Part shown: piece after piece, positions 13,829-22,425 of the stretch
Numbering within the stretch: position 1 is the first letter of the stretch
Layout of the letters: every line of letters starts with the position of its first letter
Notes under the pieces: model-generated
Told to the model about the DNA's origin: nothing
What the model saw: only the letters and a program-made list of their open reading frames with translations
Database searches by the model: none
Assembly (NCBI RefSeq): GCF_028994805.1
Contig: NZ_JAJQQP010000009.1
Location: 215,019-279,018 of the forward strand
Length of the DNA stretch: 64,000 nucleotides
Source of the DNA: Promicromonospora iranensis
GTDB lineage: Bacteria; Actinomycetota; Actinomycetes; Actinomycetales; Cellulomonadaceae
Reading direction: 5' to 3'
Program-made: the position numbers and the translations under genes

Positions 13829-14482
13829 GTGACCGACGAGAACACCGAGAAGCTTTCCCTGGATCTGCCCCCGATGATCGATGCCGAGCCGGAGGCTGCT
13901 CCCGCCAACCCCTCACGCCGCGCTGTCGTGGCGGAGGACGAGGCACTGATCCGCATGGACGTCGTGGAGACCCTGCGCGAGGCCGGGTTCGACGTGGTGG
14001 GTGAGGCCGGCGACGGCGAGACCGCAGTGAACCTGGCGATCGAGCTGAAGCCCGACGTCGTGGTGATGGACGTGAAGATGCCCGAGCTGGACGGCATCTC
14101 CGCCGCCGAGCGCATCGGCAAGGCTCACGCCGCCCCTGTGGTGTTGCTCACGGCGTTCTCGCAGACCGAGCTCGTCGAGCGCGCCCGCGACGCCGGTGCG
14201 ATGGCGTACGTGGTGAAGCCCTTCACCCCGGCCGACCTGCTGCCCGCCGTCGAGATCGCGATCTCGCGCTACTCGCAGATCGGTGCGCTCGAGGCCGAGG
14301 TCGCTGACCTCACCGAACGCTTCGAGACCCGGAAGCGCGTGGACCGTGCCAAGGGCCTCCTGATGACCAAGATGGGCCTGTCGGAGCCCGAGTCGTTCCG
14401 CTGGATCCAGAAGACGTCGATGGACCGTCGCCTCACCATGCGCGAGGTCGCGGACGCCGTCATCGAGCAGGTCGGCGCCTGA
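13829..14482 (+). CDS. ANTAR-domain response regulator (PdtaR-like)
   Basis: 217 aa. A receiver domain (~residues 31-150) has acidic residues at EDE, phosphoacceptor D81 in VVVMDVKMPELDG, then LLTAF and the conserved lysine in YVVKPF. It is followed by an ANTAR RNA-binding domain (~155-215: RKRVDRAKGLLMTKMGLSE ... MREVADAVI). ANTAR regulators act by binding two-hairpin RNAs and preventing transcription termination. The closest known relative in architecture is mycobacterial PdtaR. Its partner histidine kinase is not in the window. The start is chosen from the -10 spacing; the alternative ATG at 13820 adds three residues. Confidence 0.9.
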   Translation: MTDENTEKLSLDLPPMIDAEPEAAPANPSRRAVVAEDEALIRMDVVETLREAGFDVVGEAGDGETAVNLAIELKPDVVVMDVKMPELDGISAAERIGKAHAAPVVLLTAFSQTELVERARDAGAMAYVVKPFTPADLLPAVEIAISRYSQIGALEAEVADLTERFETRKRVDRAKGLLMTKMGLSEPESFRWIQKTSMDRRLTMREVADAVIEQVGA

Positions 14483-14606
14483 CACGCACCATGCCCTGAG
14501 CGGGTGAAATTTGGGTTGGTGTATTTCCTGCCGGCCGGGCGAGGACTAGTCTCTCCGCTCAGCCGGGCCTGAAGTTCGGAACCCCAGATCCCGGAAGGAG
14601 ACGAGT

Positions 14607-15254
14607 GTGCTCGAGATACGCCCTGCCCGCGAGGACGACCTGCCGGCCGTTGCCGCACTGGCCGTCGAGGCGCGCGACGACTCACCGACCGGAGCCCAGC
14701 TAGGAGCTCAGGAGACCGGGCGGCTGCTGGAGCACCTCAGCGTGCTGCTCGCGGCCGGCGGGCACGTGCTCGTCGCGGAGCAGAACGGGCAGGTCGTCGG
14801 CGTCGTCCTCGGTCGCGTCGTCGACGCCTACCTCTTCGCGTACCGCGCGAGCCTGTACCTCGACATGCTGTTCGTCGCGCCGCGAGCGCGCCGGCACGGC
14901 GTCGGGCACGCGCTGCTCCGCGCGGCCACCGATCTCGCCGCCGAGCACGCGTGCGCCGACATCTACTCCGCGCCGGTACCCGGCAACCGCGGGGTGCAGC
15001 GCTTCCTGGCGCGGCTCGGGTTCGCCCCGGCGGCCGGCCACCGCGTGGCCCCGGTGGCGGCGCTCCAGCGCCGCCTCGCCGCCGACGTCGCGGCGCGCGA
15101 CGCCCACGCCGGGCGCCGTGGCGCCCGCATCGGTCTCGAGGACCTCATCGCGCGCCGTCGCCGCGCCCGGTCCGTCCTGGAGTCAGGGCCCATCGACCTG
15201 CGCCCGGTGGGCGGTGGCGCGCCGTCCCGCCGCCACCCCGCGAAGACCGGCTGA
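14607..15254 (+). CDS. GNAT-family N-acetyltransferase
   Basis: 215 aa with the GNAT fold in the first ~150 residues: N-terminal LEIRPAREDDLPAVAALA, the strand YLDMLFVAPRARRHGVGHAL carrying the acetyl-CoA pyrophosphate loop (R/Q-x-x-G-x-G/A type), and NRGVQRFLARLGF. The last ~60 residues are basic and probably disordered. The GTG at 14607 is supported by GGAAGGAG 7 bp upstream. The substrate cannot be told from sequence. The 124-bp leader contains a possible -10 TAGTCT near 14548; nothing else stands out. Confidence 0.82.
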   Translation: MLEIRPAREDDLPAVAALAVEARDDSPTGAQLGAQETGRLLEHLSVLLAAGGHVLVAEQNGQVVGVVLGRVVDAYLFAYRASLYLDMLFVAPRARRHGVGHALLRAATDLAAEHACADIYSAPVPGNRGVQRFLARLGFAPAAGHRVAPVAALQRRLAADVAARDAHAGRRGARIGLEDLIARRRRARSVLESGPIDLRPVGGGAPSRRHPAKTG

Positions 15255-15329
15255 CCCGGGCCCGCTCCGGGCCCGTCGCGGCCCGGGTCGGGCTGCCGCT
15301 CGGCCGAGACCGGTCAGCCGCCGGGCGGT

Positions 15330-15770
15330 TCAGCCCAGGATCATGCAGGTCAGGCGCGCGGTGCACACCCGCTTGCCCGCGTCGTCGGTGATGGCGATCT
15401 CGTACGACGCCGTCGTGCGCCCCAGGTGAACCGCGGTCGCGGTGCCCGTGACGTAACCCTCACGGGCGCCGCGATGGTGGGTGGCGCTGACCTCGATGCC
15501 CACCGTCTGCTTGCCGGGGCCGGCGTGCGCCTGCGCCGCGAGCGAGCCGAGCGTCTCGGCGAGCACCACCGACGCACCGCCGTGCAGCAGGCCGGCCGGC
15601 TGGGTGTTGCCCTTGACGGGGATGCGTCCGACCGCGCGGTCCGGCGCGAGCTCCAGCACCTCCATCTCCATCCGCTCGAAGAGCGTGCCGGTCGTGTCGG
15701 CGCCGGCGTACAGGGCTTTCCAGTCGGCTGCGGCCTCGGAGGGCGTCGCGGAAGCGCTCGTGTCAGTCAT
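15330..15770 (-). CDS. PaaI-family hotdog thioesterase
   Basis: 146 aa single hotdog domain acting on acyl-CoA thioesters. The core motif is GLLHGGASVVLAETLGSLAA, where the HGG and the acidic residue of the following helix are the usual catalytic features. Also present are GRIPVKGNTQPAG and a terminal strand VCTARLTCMIL. The ATG at 15770 is chosen because a longer open frame upstream runs across the polA promoter. It is divergent from polA with only 19 bp between the two start codons. Substrate unknown; PaaI-type enzymes often act on aromatic-acid CoA esters. Confidence 0.85.
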   Translation of the reverse strand: MTDTSASATPSEAAADWKALYAGADTTGTLFERMEMEVLELAPDRAVGRIPVKGNTQPAGLLHGGASVVLAETLGSLAAQAHAGPGKQTVGIEVSATHHRGAREGYVTGTATAVHLGRTTASYEIAITDDAGKRVCTARLTCMILG

Positions 15771-15776
15771 GCGGGC

Positions 15777-15782
15777 TATGTT
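15777..15782 (+). promoter_or_regulatory. -10 element for leaderless polA
   Basis: TATGTT is followed after 7 bp by the polA GTG. The -10 lies in the 19-bp gap between polA and the divergent thioesterase, so its -35 must sit inside the thioesterase coding region. Confidence 0.5.
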
Positions 15783-15789
15783 GTCAGGC

Positions 15790-18507
15790 GTGACCTCCAC
15801 CGTGCCAAGCCGTACTCCGGGCAAGCCTGCGTCAGGCCGCCCCCGTCTCCTGCTGATCGATGGCCACTCCATGGCCTATCGGGCGTTCTACGCGCTGCCC
15901 GACACCCTCGCGACCAGCTCAGGACAGATCACCAACGCCGTCTACGGCTTCACGTCGATGCTGACGAACCTGCTGCGGGACGAGCAGCCCACGCACCTCG
16001 CCGTGGCGTTCGACGCGGGCCGTGTCACCTTCCGCACCGAGCGGTTCCCCGCGTACAAGGGGACACGGGACGCCACGCCGGACGCGTTCAAGGGACAGGT
16101 CCCGCTCATCAAGGAGGTGCTCGACGCCCTCCACGTCTCCTCGATCGAGCTCGCCGGCATCGAGGCCGACGACATCCTGGCGACCCTGGCCCTGCAGGCC
16201 AAGGCCGCGGGCATGGAGGTGCTGGTCTGCTCGGGTGACCGCGACACCCTCCAGCTGGTGAACGGCGACGTCACGGTCCTGTACCCCAAGAAGGGCGTGT
16301 CCGAGCTGGCCCGCATGGACCCCGCGGCGGTCGAGGCCAAGTACGGCGTGCCCCCGGAGCGCTACCCCGACCTCGCGGCGCTCGTGGGTGAGACCAGCGA
16401 CAACCTGCCGGGCGTGCCCGGCGTCGGGCCCAAGACCGCCGCCAAGTGGATCACCGCGCACGGCGGCCTCGCCGCCCTGCTCGACGCGGCCGACGAGATC
16501 AAGGGCAAGGCGGGCGAGAACCTGCGCGAGCACCTGGACCAGGTCCGGGTCAACCGGGAACTGAACGCCCTGCTGACCGACGTCGAGCTGCCGCTCGGTG
16601 TGGCCGATCTCGCCCTGGAGGGCTTCGACCGGGAGGCCGTGCACCTCGTCTCGGACACGCTGCAGTTCGGCCAGCTGCGCGACCGCCTCCTCGCCGTCGA
16701 CCCCTCGGGCGCCGCCGCGGACGAGACCCCCGTGACCGCCGGAGTCGAGCTCGACCTGGCCGACGTCGCCCCCGGCGCCCTCGGTGCCTGGCTCGCCGCC
16801 CGCTCGGAGCACGTGGGCGTCGCCGTGGCCGGCAAGACGGTGGCGGGCGGCGGGGACGCCTGGGCGGTGGCCGTGGCGGAGCCCGGCGGCGAGTCCGCCT
16901 ATCTCGACCTCACCCAGCTCGGCGCCGACGACGAGAAGGCGCTCGCGGCATGGTTGGCCGACCCGGCGGCGCCCAAGATCCTGCACGGCGCGAAGGCGGC
17001 GGCCCACATGCTCGCCGCACGGAGCATGGACCTCGAGGGCGTCACGTTCGACACGGAGCTCGCCGCCTATCTGTGCTACCCCGACCAGCGTGGCTACGAC
17101 CTGGGCGACCTCGCGGTGCGCCACCTCGGCCGGGAGCTGAAGGTCGCGGAACCCGACGGTGCGCAGGGCGCCCTGGACCTCTCGCTCGAGGGCGAGACGG
17201 AGGGGCAGGCGGAGGCGGTGCGCGCCCACGGCGTGGCCGAGCTGGCCACGGCCCTGGCGGGTGAGCTCGCCGACCGTGGCGCCACCCACCTGCTGGACGA
17301 CGTCGAGCTCCCGCTGTCCGGCGTGCTGGCGCGGATGGAGCGCATCGGCATCGCCGCGGACACGGAGTACCTGACCGGCCTGGAGCGGCAGTTCGCCCAG
17401 GGTGTCGCGGACGCCGCCGCAGCGGCGTACGACGTGATCGGCCGGGAGGTGAACCTCGGCAGCCCCAAGCAGCTGCAGGAGGTGTTGTTCGACCAGCTGG
17501 GCATGCCCAAGACCAAGAAGATCAAGACCGGCTACACGACCGACGCGGCGAGCCTGCAGGACCTGTTCGTCAAGACGGAGCACCCGTTCCTCGCCCACCT
17601 GCTCACGCACCGCGACGTGGCGCGCCTGCGGGTCACGGTGGAAGGGCTGCTCAAGTCCGTCGCGCCCGACGGCCGCATCCACACGACGTTCCAGCAGACC
17701 ATCGCAGCGACCGGGCGCCTGAGCTCGACCGACCCGAACCTGCAGAACATCCCGATCCGCACGGAGGCGGGCCGGCAGATCCGGCGCGCGTTCCAGGTCG
17801 GCGACGGCTACGAGTCGCTGCTGACCGCCGACTACAGCCAGATCGAGATGCGGATCATGGCGCACCTCTCGGGCGACGAGGGCCTGATCGCCGCGTTCAA
17901 CTCGGGGGAGGACCTGCACCGGTACGTGGGCTCGCGCGTGTTCGAGGTGGCGCCCGCCGACGTGACGCCGGAGATGCGGTCCAAGATCAAGGCGATGTCG
18001 TACGGGCTGGCCTACGGGCTGAGCGCGTTCGGCCTCTCGCAGCAGCTGGGCATCGCGACGGGCGAGGCGCAGACGCTCATGGACGACTACTTCGAGCGGT
18101 TCGGCGGCGTGCGCGACTACCTCTCGGGCGTGGTCGAGGAAGCGCGCGCGACCGGGTACACCGCGACCATCCTCGGACGGCGCCGTTACCTGCCCGACCT
18201 CACGAGCGACAACCGGCAGCGCCGTCAGATGGCTGAGCGCATGGCGCTCAACGCACCCATCCAGGGCAGCGCCGCCGACATCATCAAGCTCGCCATGCTC
18301 AAGGTGCAGCACGAGCTCGACGCGCGCGGGCTCAGCTCGCGCCTGCTGCTGCAGGTGCACGACGAGCTCGTGCTCGAGGTAGCGCCGGGGGAGCGGGCCG
18401 CCGCCGAGGAGGTGCTGCGCAGCCAGATGGGTGCGGCATTCGTGCTGAACGTACCGCTCGACGTCTCGGTCGGCACGGGTGCCACCTGGCACGAGGCCGG
18501 CCACTGA
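15790..18507 (+). CDS. polA: DNA polymerase I
   Basis: 905 aa; fills gaps in excision repair and removes RNA primers. The N-terminal 5'-nuclease domain (~residues 18-290) begins LLLIDGHSMAYRAFYALPD and has EADDILATLA, SGDRDTLQLV and the helix-hairpin-helix GVPGVGPKTA. The middle 3'-5' exonuclease-like domain (~318-494) lacks its catalytic acids: the DxE strand is replaced by VGVAVAGKTVAGGG and the second motif by HGAKAAAHML. It is therefore probably not proofreading, as known for mycobacterial PolA. The polymerase domain has motif A LLTADYSQIEMRI (~678), motif B RSKIKAMSYGLAYG and motif C QVHDELVLEV (~854). GTG at 15790 is preferred over an upstream frame that would cover the divergent gene. 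Confidence 0.97.
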   Translation: MTSTVPSRTPGKPASGRPRLLLIDGHSMAYRAFYALPDTLATSSGQITNAVYGFTSMLTNLLRDEQPTHLAVAFDAGRVTFRTERFPAYKGTRDATPDAFKGQVPLIKEVLDALHVSSIELAGIEADDILATLALQAKAAGMEVLVCSGDRDTLQLVNGDVTVLYPKKGVSELARMDPAAVEAKYGVPPERYPDLAALVGETSDNLPGVPGVGPKTAAKWITAHGGLAALLDAADEIKGKAGENLREHLDQVRVNRELNALLTDVELPLGVADLALEGFDREAVHLVSDTLQFGQLRDRLLAVDPSGAAADETPVTAGVELDLADVAPGALGAWLAARSEHVGVAVAGKTVAGGGDAWAVAVAEPGGESAYLDLTQLGADDEKALAAWLADPAAPKILHGAKAAAHMLAARSMDLEGVTFDTELAAYLCYPDQRGYDLGDLAVRHLGRELKVAEPDGAQGALDLSLEGETEGQAEAVRAHGVAELATALAGELADRGATHLLDDVELPLSGVLARMERIGIAADTEYLTGLERQFAQGVADAAAAAYDVIGREVNLGSPKQLQEVLFDQLGMPKTKKIKTGYTTDAASLQDLFVKTEHPFLAHLLTHRDVARLRVTVEGLLKSVAPDGRIHTTFQQTIAATGRLSSTDPNLQNIPIRTEAGRQIRRAFQVGDGYESLLTADYSQIEMRIMAHLSGDEGLIAAFNSGEDLHRYVGSRVFEVAPADVTPEMRSKIKAMSYGLAYGLSAFGLSQQLGIATGEAQTLMDDYFERFGGVRDYLSGVVEEARATGYTATILGRRRYLPDLTSDNRQRRQMAERMALNAPIQGSAADIIKLAMLKVQHELDARGLSSRLLLQVHDELVLEVAPGERAAAEEVLRSQMGAAFVLNVPLDVSVGTGATWHEAGH

Positions 18508-18517
18508 CCCACCCCCT

Positions 18518-18577
18518 CCGAAGTAGTCACCTGGCGCCTGCTCGCCTGACGACTACCTCGCCAGGCGACTACCTCGG
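18518..18577 (+). repeat. 16-bp-unit palindrome (locus 2), between polA and methyltransferase
   Basis: Arms 18518-18536 and 18559-18577 (19 bp) match at 17 positions. The plus-strand unit is CGAAGTAGTCACCTGG (18519-18534). On the minus strand two tandem units occur, CGAGGTAGTCGCCTGG (18576 down to 18561) and CGAGGTAGTCGTCAGG (18560 down to 18545), in exact 16-bp register. It lies between convergent genes, and the TAG stop of the methyltransferase is part of one unit. Confidence 0.8.
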
Positions 18578-19372
18578 CAGTTCGGTGACGAAGACTGCGG
18601 TGCCCGGGAGGTAGCGGCCGCGTTCCGGGCCCCAGCCGCCCCAGACCTGGTCGTTCCACTCCGGCCACTCGGGTTCGACCAGGTCCACCAGGCGCAGCCC
18701 GGCTCCGACGACGTCCCGCACGTGGTCGCCGACGGTGCGGTGGTACTCCGCGTAGAGCACCCGCCCGTCCGCGGCGGCCTCGACGTAGGGACGGCGGTCG
18801 AAGTACGAGCGGGACGCCGTCAGGCCACGCTGCGTCGGGTCGTCGGGGAACGCCCACCGCAGCGGGTGGGTCACGGAGAACACCCAGCGCCCGCCCGGAC
18901 GCAGCACCCGGGCGGCCTCGCGGTGCACGGTGCCGGCGTCGGGCACGAAGGGCAGTGCGCCGAAGGACGTGAACACGACGTCGAACGACCCGTCCGCGAA
19001 CGGCAGCGCCCGGGCGTCCGCCTGGACCCGCGGCACGACGACACCCGTGGCGGCGTCGAGCCGCCCCGCACCGGCCAGCATGCTCGCCGAGTAGTCGGTC
19101 GCGACGACCCGTGCCCCGCGGGAGGCGAGCCAGCGCGAGCAGTGCGCGGCACCGGCACCCACCTCCAGCACGTCCCGCCCGCCGACGTCGCCCAGGAGGC
19201 CGGCCTCCGCCTCGGACAGGCCCTCCGGGCCCCAGCGGAAACCGGCGTCGCCGAGGAAGTCGCGGTGCTCTTCGAGGTACTCGTCGGCGTTGGCGTCCCA
19301 CCAGCTGCGGGCGGCGCGGCCGTCGTCGGGCACGTCGCGATAACCGAAGGACACCGGCTGGTCATGGCTCAC
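18569..19372 (-). CDS. Class I SAM-dependent methyltransferase
   Basis: 267 aa. The SAM-binding motif I is DVLEVGAGAAHCSRWLA (~residue 67), with the acidic end of strand 2 at VVATDYSASML, motif II at SFDVVFTSFGALPF and motif III at RVLRPGGRWVFSVTHPL. The N-terminal ARSWWDANADEYLEEH resembles the UbiE/Methyltransf_11 group. The substrate is not predictable. The start is a GTG at 19372. The stop codon lies inside the 16-bp-unit palindrome shared with polA's 3' end. Confidence 0.85.
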   Translation of the reverse strand: MSHDQPVSFGYRDVPDDGRAARSWWDANADEYLEEHRDFLGDAGFRWGPEGLSEAEAGLLGDVGGRDVLEVGAGAAHCSRWLASRGARVVATDYSASMLAGAGRLDAATGVVVPRVQADARALPFADGSFDVVFTSFGALPFVPDAGTVHREAARVLRPGGRWVFSVTHPLRWAFPDDPTQRGLTASRSYFDRRPYVEAAADGRVLYAEYHRTVGDHVRDVVGAGLRLVDLVEPEWPEWNDQVWGGWGPERGRYLPGTAVFVTELPR

Positions 19373-19598
19373 GAGGTAATCATCGCGCCTGTCTGCTTCC
19401 TATGGCTCCGTGCGACGGCGTCTATGAGTCGGTCGCGGATACCACAGCAGCACCCATAACAAAAGGGTCACGATTGGATCCCGGTCAGGCAAGCGAAATA
19501 CGCAGGCAACGAGAACGCTCCTAAGGTCAGGCGCAAACGTCTGCGTGTCGTCGTGCCCGAACCCGGGTCCGCCGATGCGCTCGAGGAAGGAGAGTGCC
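19373..19598. other. Intergenic region between divergent methyltransferase and peptide importer
   Basis: 226 bp with a locally lower GC stretch around 19455-19480 (CATAACAAAAGGGTCACGAT) that probably carries the importer promoter, though no clean -35/-10 pair can be fixed. GGAAGGAGA (19585-19593) is the ribosome site for the lipoprotein gene. A stretch GAGGTAATCATCGCG just upstream of the methyltransferase start resembles one isolated, degenerate 16-bp unit. Confidence 0.4.
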
Positions 19599-21254
19599 AT
19601 GCGTCGACGCGCTACGCGCCTTGCGGGCGGCGTCACCCTGGTGACTGCGCTTGCAGTGGCTCTGAGTGGTTGTGTGGCCAGCGAGCGGGACCCCGAGAGC
19701 GGCGAGGGCGGGGGCGGCAGCGACGGCACGTTCGTGTTTGCCGGTTCGGCCGAGCCGAGCTCGCTCGACCCCGCGTTCGCCAGTGACGGCGAGACGTTCC
19801 GGGTCGCCCGCCAGATCTTCGAGGGTCTTGTCGGCGTCGAGCCGGGCACCGCGGACCCCGCTCCGCTGCTCGCCGAGAGCTGGGACATCAGCGAGGACGG
19901 TCTGGAGTACACGTTCCACCTCAAGGAGGACGTGAAGTTCCACGACGACACGGACTTCAACGCCGAGGCCGTGTGCTTCAACTTCGACCGCTGGCACGGC
20001 TGGACCGGTCTGGCCGCGCACGAGAACCTCTCGTACTACTACAAGGCCGTCTTCGGCGGTACGGGCGAGGACAGCCTGTACGAGTCCTGCGCGGCGTCCG
20101 ACGACGCGACCGCCGTCGTCACGCTCAAGGAGCCGATCCCGGAGCTCGTCCCGGCGCTGTCGCTGCCGTCGTTCTCCATGCAGTCACCCACGGCGCTCGA
20201 TGAGTTCGGGGCGGACGAGGTGCAGGGCACCGCTGACGCTCCCCAGCTCACCGAGTACGGCAAGGAGCACCCGGTCGGTACCGGGCCGTACGCCTTCAAG
20301 GAGTGGAAGAGCGGCGAGAGCGTGACCCTCGCCGCGAACGACAGCTACTGGGGCGAGATCGCCGACGTCAAGACCATCGTGTTCACGGTGATCTCCGACG
20401 GCACCGCACGTCGCCAGGCGCTCGAGGCCGGTGACATCGACGGCTACGACCTGGTCGCGCCCGCCGACGTCGACGCGCTCAAGGAGGCCGGCTACACGAT
20501 CCTCGACCGCGACGCGTTCAACATCCTGTACCTGGGCATGAACCAGGCGCAGAAGCCGCTGGACGACATCCGGGTCCGCCAGGCGATCGCGCACGCGATC
20601 GACAAGGAGGGCCTGGTCCAGGCAGCGCTGCCCGAGGGCACGACGCCGGCCACGCAGTTCGTGCCGGAGATCGTCACCGGGTACAGCGACGACGTCACGA
20701 CCTACGAGCACGACCCCGAGAAGGCCAAGGAGCTCCTGAAGGAGGCCGGCCACGAGAACCTCGAGATCGAGTTCAACTACCCGACCGACGTCTCGCGGCC
20801 GTACATGCCGGACGCCGCCGCGATCTTCGAGGCGATCTCCGCCGACCTCGAGGAGGTCGGTATCACGAGCAAGGCGACGCCCGAGCCGTGGAGCCCGACC
20901 TACATCGACACCATTCAGGGTGGCGAGAACCACGGCCTGCACCTGCTGGGCTGGACGGGCGACTACAACGACACCTACAACTTCATCGGCACCTTCTTCG
21001 GCGCGAAGTCCCTGGAGTGGGGCTTCGACGACCCGGAGGTGTTCGACGCGATCAAGGAGGCCCGCAACGCTCCCCTTGAGGAGCAGGAGGCGGCCTACAT
21101 GAACGCGAACGAGGTGATCATGGACGCCCTGCCCGGCGTTCCGCTGGCCAGCCCCGTGCCGTCGCTCGTCGTGGCGCCCGGGGTCGAGGGTTACCCGATC
21201 TCCCCGGTGCAGGACGAGGTGTACAACGGCATCACGCTCGGTGGGGGCGAGTAA
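19599..21254 (+). CDS. Oligopeptide/dipeptide ABC importer, substrate-binding lipoprotein
   Basis: 551 aa SBP_bac_5 family (DppA/OppA-like). The signal peptide ends in the lipobox ALSGC with C25 as the lipidation site, followed by a Gly/Ser-rich linker and the mature domain with SSLDPAF, FEGLVGVEPGT, YTFHLKEDVKFHDDT and GTGPYAFKEWKSG. The start is set by GGAAGGAG and the signal peptide; the longer open frame upstream is unlikely. It should sit on the outer face of the membrane after Lgt processing. First gene of a five-component importer; the ligand is probably peptides but is not proven by sequence. Confidence 0.93.
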   Translation: MRRRATRLAGGVTLVTALAVALSGCVASERDPESGEGGGGSDGTFVFAGSAEPSSLDPAFASDGETFRVARQIFEGLVGVEPGTADPAPLLAESWDISEDGLEYTFHLKEDVKFHDDTDFNAEAVCFNFDRWHGWTGLAAHENLSYYYKAVFGGTGEDSLYESCAASDDATAVVTLKEPIPELVPALSLPSFSMQSPTALDEFGADEVQGTADAPQLTEYGKEHPVGTGPYAFKEWKSGESVTLAANDSYWGEIADVKTIVFTVISDGTARRQALEAGDIDGYDLVAPADVDALKEAGYTILDRDAFNILYLGMNQAQKPLDDIRVRQAIAHAIDKEGLVQAALPEGTTPATQFVPEIVTGYSDDVTTYEHDPEKAKELLKEAGHENLEIEFNYPTDVSRPYMPDAAAIFEAISADLEEVGITSKATPEPWSPTYIDTIQGGENHGLHLLGWTGDYNDTYNFIGTFFGAKSLEWGFDDPEVFDAIKEARNAPLEEQEAAYMNANEVIMDALPGVPLASPVPSLVVAPGVEGYPISPVQDEVYNGITLGGGE

Positions 21255-21307
21255 GGTTCCCTTCCGAACCGCCTAGGGTGTCCTACGCCCTCGGGTGAAA
21301 TACCTCA

Positions 21308-21339
21308 GGTCGGGGCGCGGCAGCCGCCGCGCCCCGACC
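21308..21339 (+). terminator. Stem-loop between lipoprotein and permease genes (probable attenuator)
   Basis: Perfect 13-bp stem GGTCGGGGCGCGG / CCGCGCCCCGACC with a 6-nt loop in the 163-bp gap. There is no U-run. The position suggests partial termination or mRNA 3'-end protection, keeping the binding protein more abundant than the permeases, as is common in such operons. Confidence 0.65.
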
Positions 21340-21417
21340 GCTGTCCGGAGTCCCCTGGCGGGCGGGCCATGAGCCCTGCCGCCGAGCGACGATGAATCGC
21401 ATGTCTGTCGAGGAACG

Positions 21418-22425
21418 ATGCTCAGACTGATAGTGCAGCGCCTTCTGCTGCTGATACCCCTCTTGCTGGGGCTCTCGATATTGCTGTTCGGCTGGGTGCG
21501 CGCCCTGCCCGGCGGGCCGGTGCAGGCCATGCTGGGCGAGCGGTACACCCCCGAGGCCGCGGCGGAGATCGAGGCCGAGATGGGTCTGGACCAGCCGTTG
21601 CCGGTCCAGTACGGCAAGTACCTGCTCCGGCTCATCCAGGGGGACTTCGGCACCTCGCTGCAGAGTGGTCGCCCGGTCCTGGACGAGTTCATCACCCGGT
21701 TCCCCGCCACCATCGAGCTCACCATCGTGGCCCTGGTGTTCGCCATCGGCATCGGCATCCCGCTCGGCTACGTCGCCGCGCGGCGGTCCGGGTCGATCAT
21801 CGACCACTCCGCCGTCGTGGTCTCGCTGATCGGCGTCACCGTGCCAGTGTTCTTCCTGGCGTTCATCCTGAAGTACATCTTCGCCGTGGAGCTGGGCTGG
21901 TTCCCGACGACGGGCCGGCAGAGCGCGACGATGATCGCCACGCACCCCACCAACTTCTACGTCCTGGACGGTCTGCTCACCGCAGAGTGGGACGCGGCAT
22001 GGGACGCGCTCATGCACCTGATCCTGCCCGGCATCGCGCTGGGCACCATCCCGCTGGCGATCGTCGCCCGCATGACCCGCGCCGCCGTGTCCGAGGTGCA
22101 GAACGCGGACTATGTGCGCACCGCGCGGGCCAAGGGCATCAAGCCGGCCCGGCTGCGCAGCGAGCACATCCTGAAGAACGCCATGCTGCCGGTGGTCACC
22201 ACCATCGGACTACAGGTGGGCCTGCTGCTCAGCGGCGCGGTGCTCACCGAGACCGTGTTCGCGTTCAGCGGCATCGGCAGCTTCCTGGCTAACTCGGTGT
22301 TCCGCGCCGACTACCCCGTGATGCAGGGCTTCATCCTGCTGATCGCCGTGGTGTATGCCCTCGTGAACCTGATCGTCGATGTGTCGTACGGGCTGATCGA
22401 CCCGCGGCTGAGGAGGCAGCAGTGA
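21418..22425 (+). CDS. Oligopeptide/dipeptide ABC importer, permease 1 (DppB-like)
   Basis: 335 aa, about six membrane segments. It starts with the family's N-terminal helix LRLIVQRLLLLIPLLLGLSI. The ATPase-docking EAA loop is in DYVRTARAKGIKPARLRSEH. GDFGTSLQSGRPV and FSGIGSFLANSVFRADYPV are also typical of DppB. GAGGAAC precedes the ATG. The gene ends in a GTGA overlap with the next permease gene. Confidence 0.93.
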   Translation: MLRLIVQRLLLLIPLLLGLSILLFGWVRALPGGPVQAMLGERYTPEAAAEIEAEMGLDQPLPVQYGKYLLRLIQGDFGTSLQSGRPVLDEFITRFPATIELTIVALVFAIGIGIPLGYVAARRSGSIIDHSAVVVSLIGVTVPVFFLAFILKYIFAVELGWFPTTGRQSATMIATHPTNFYVLDGLLTAEWDAAWDALMHLILPGIALGTIPLAIVARMTRAAVSEVQNADYVRTARAKGIKPARLRSEHILKNAMLPVVTTIGLQVGLLLSGAVLTETVFAFSGIGSFLANSVFRADYPVMQGFILLIAVVYALVNLIVDVSYGLIDPRLRRQQ

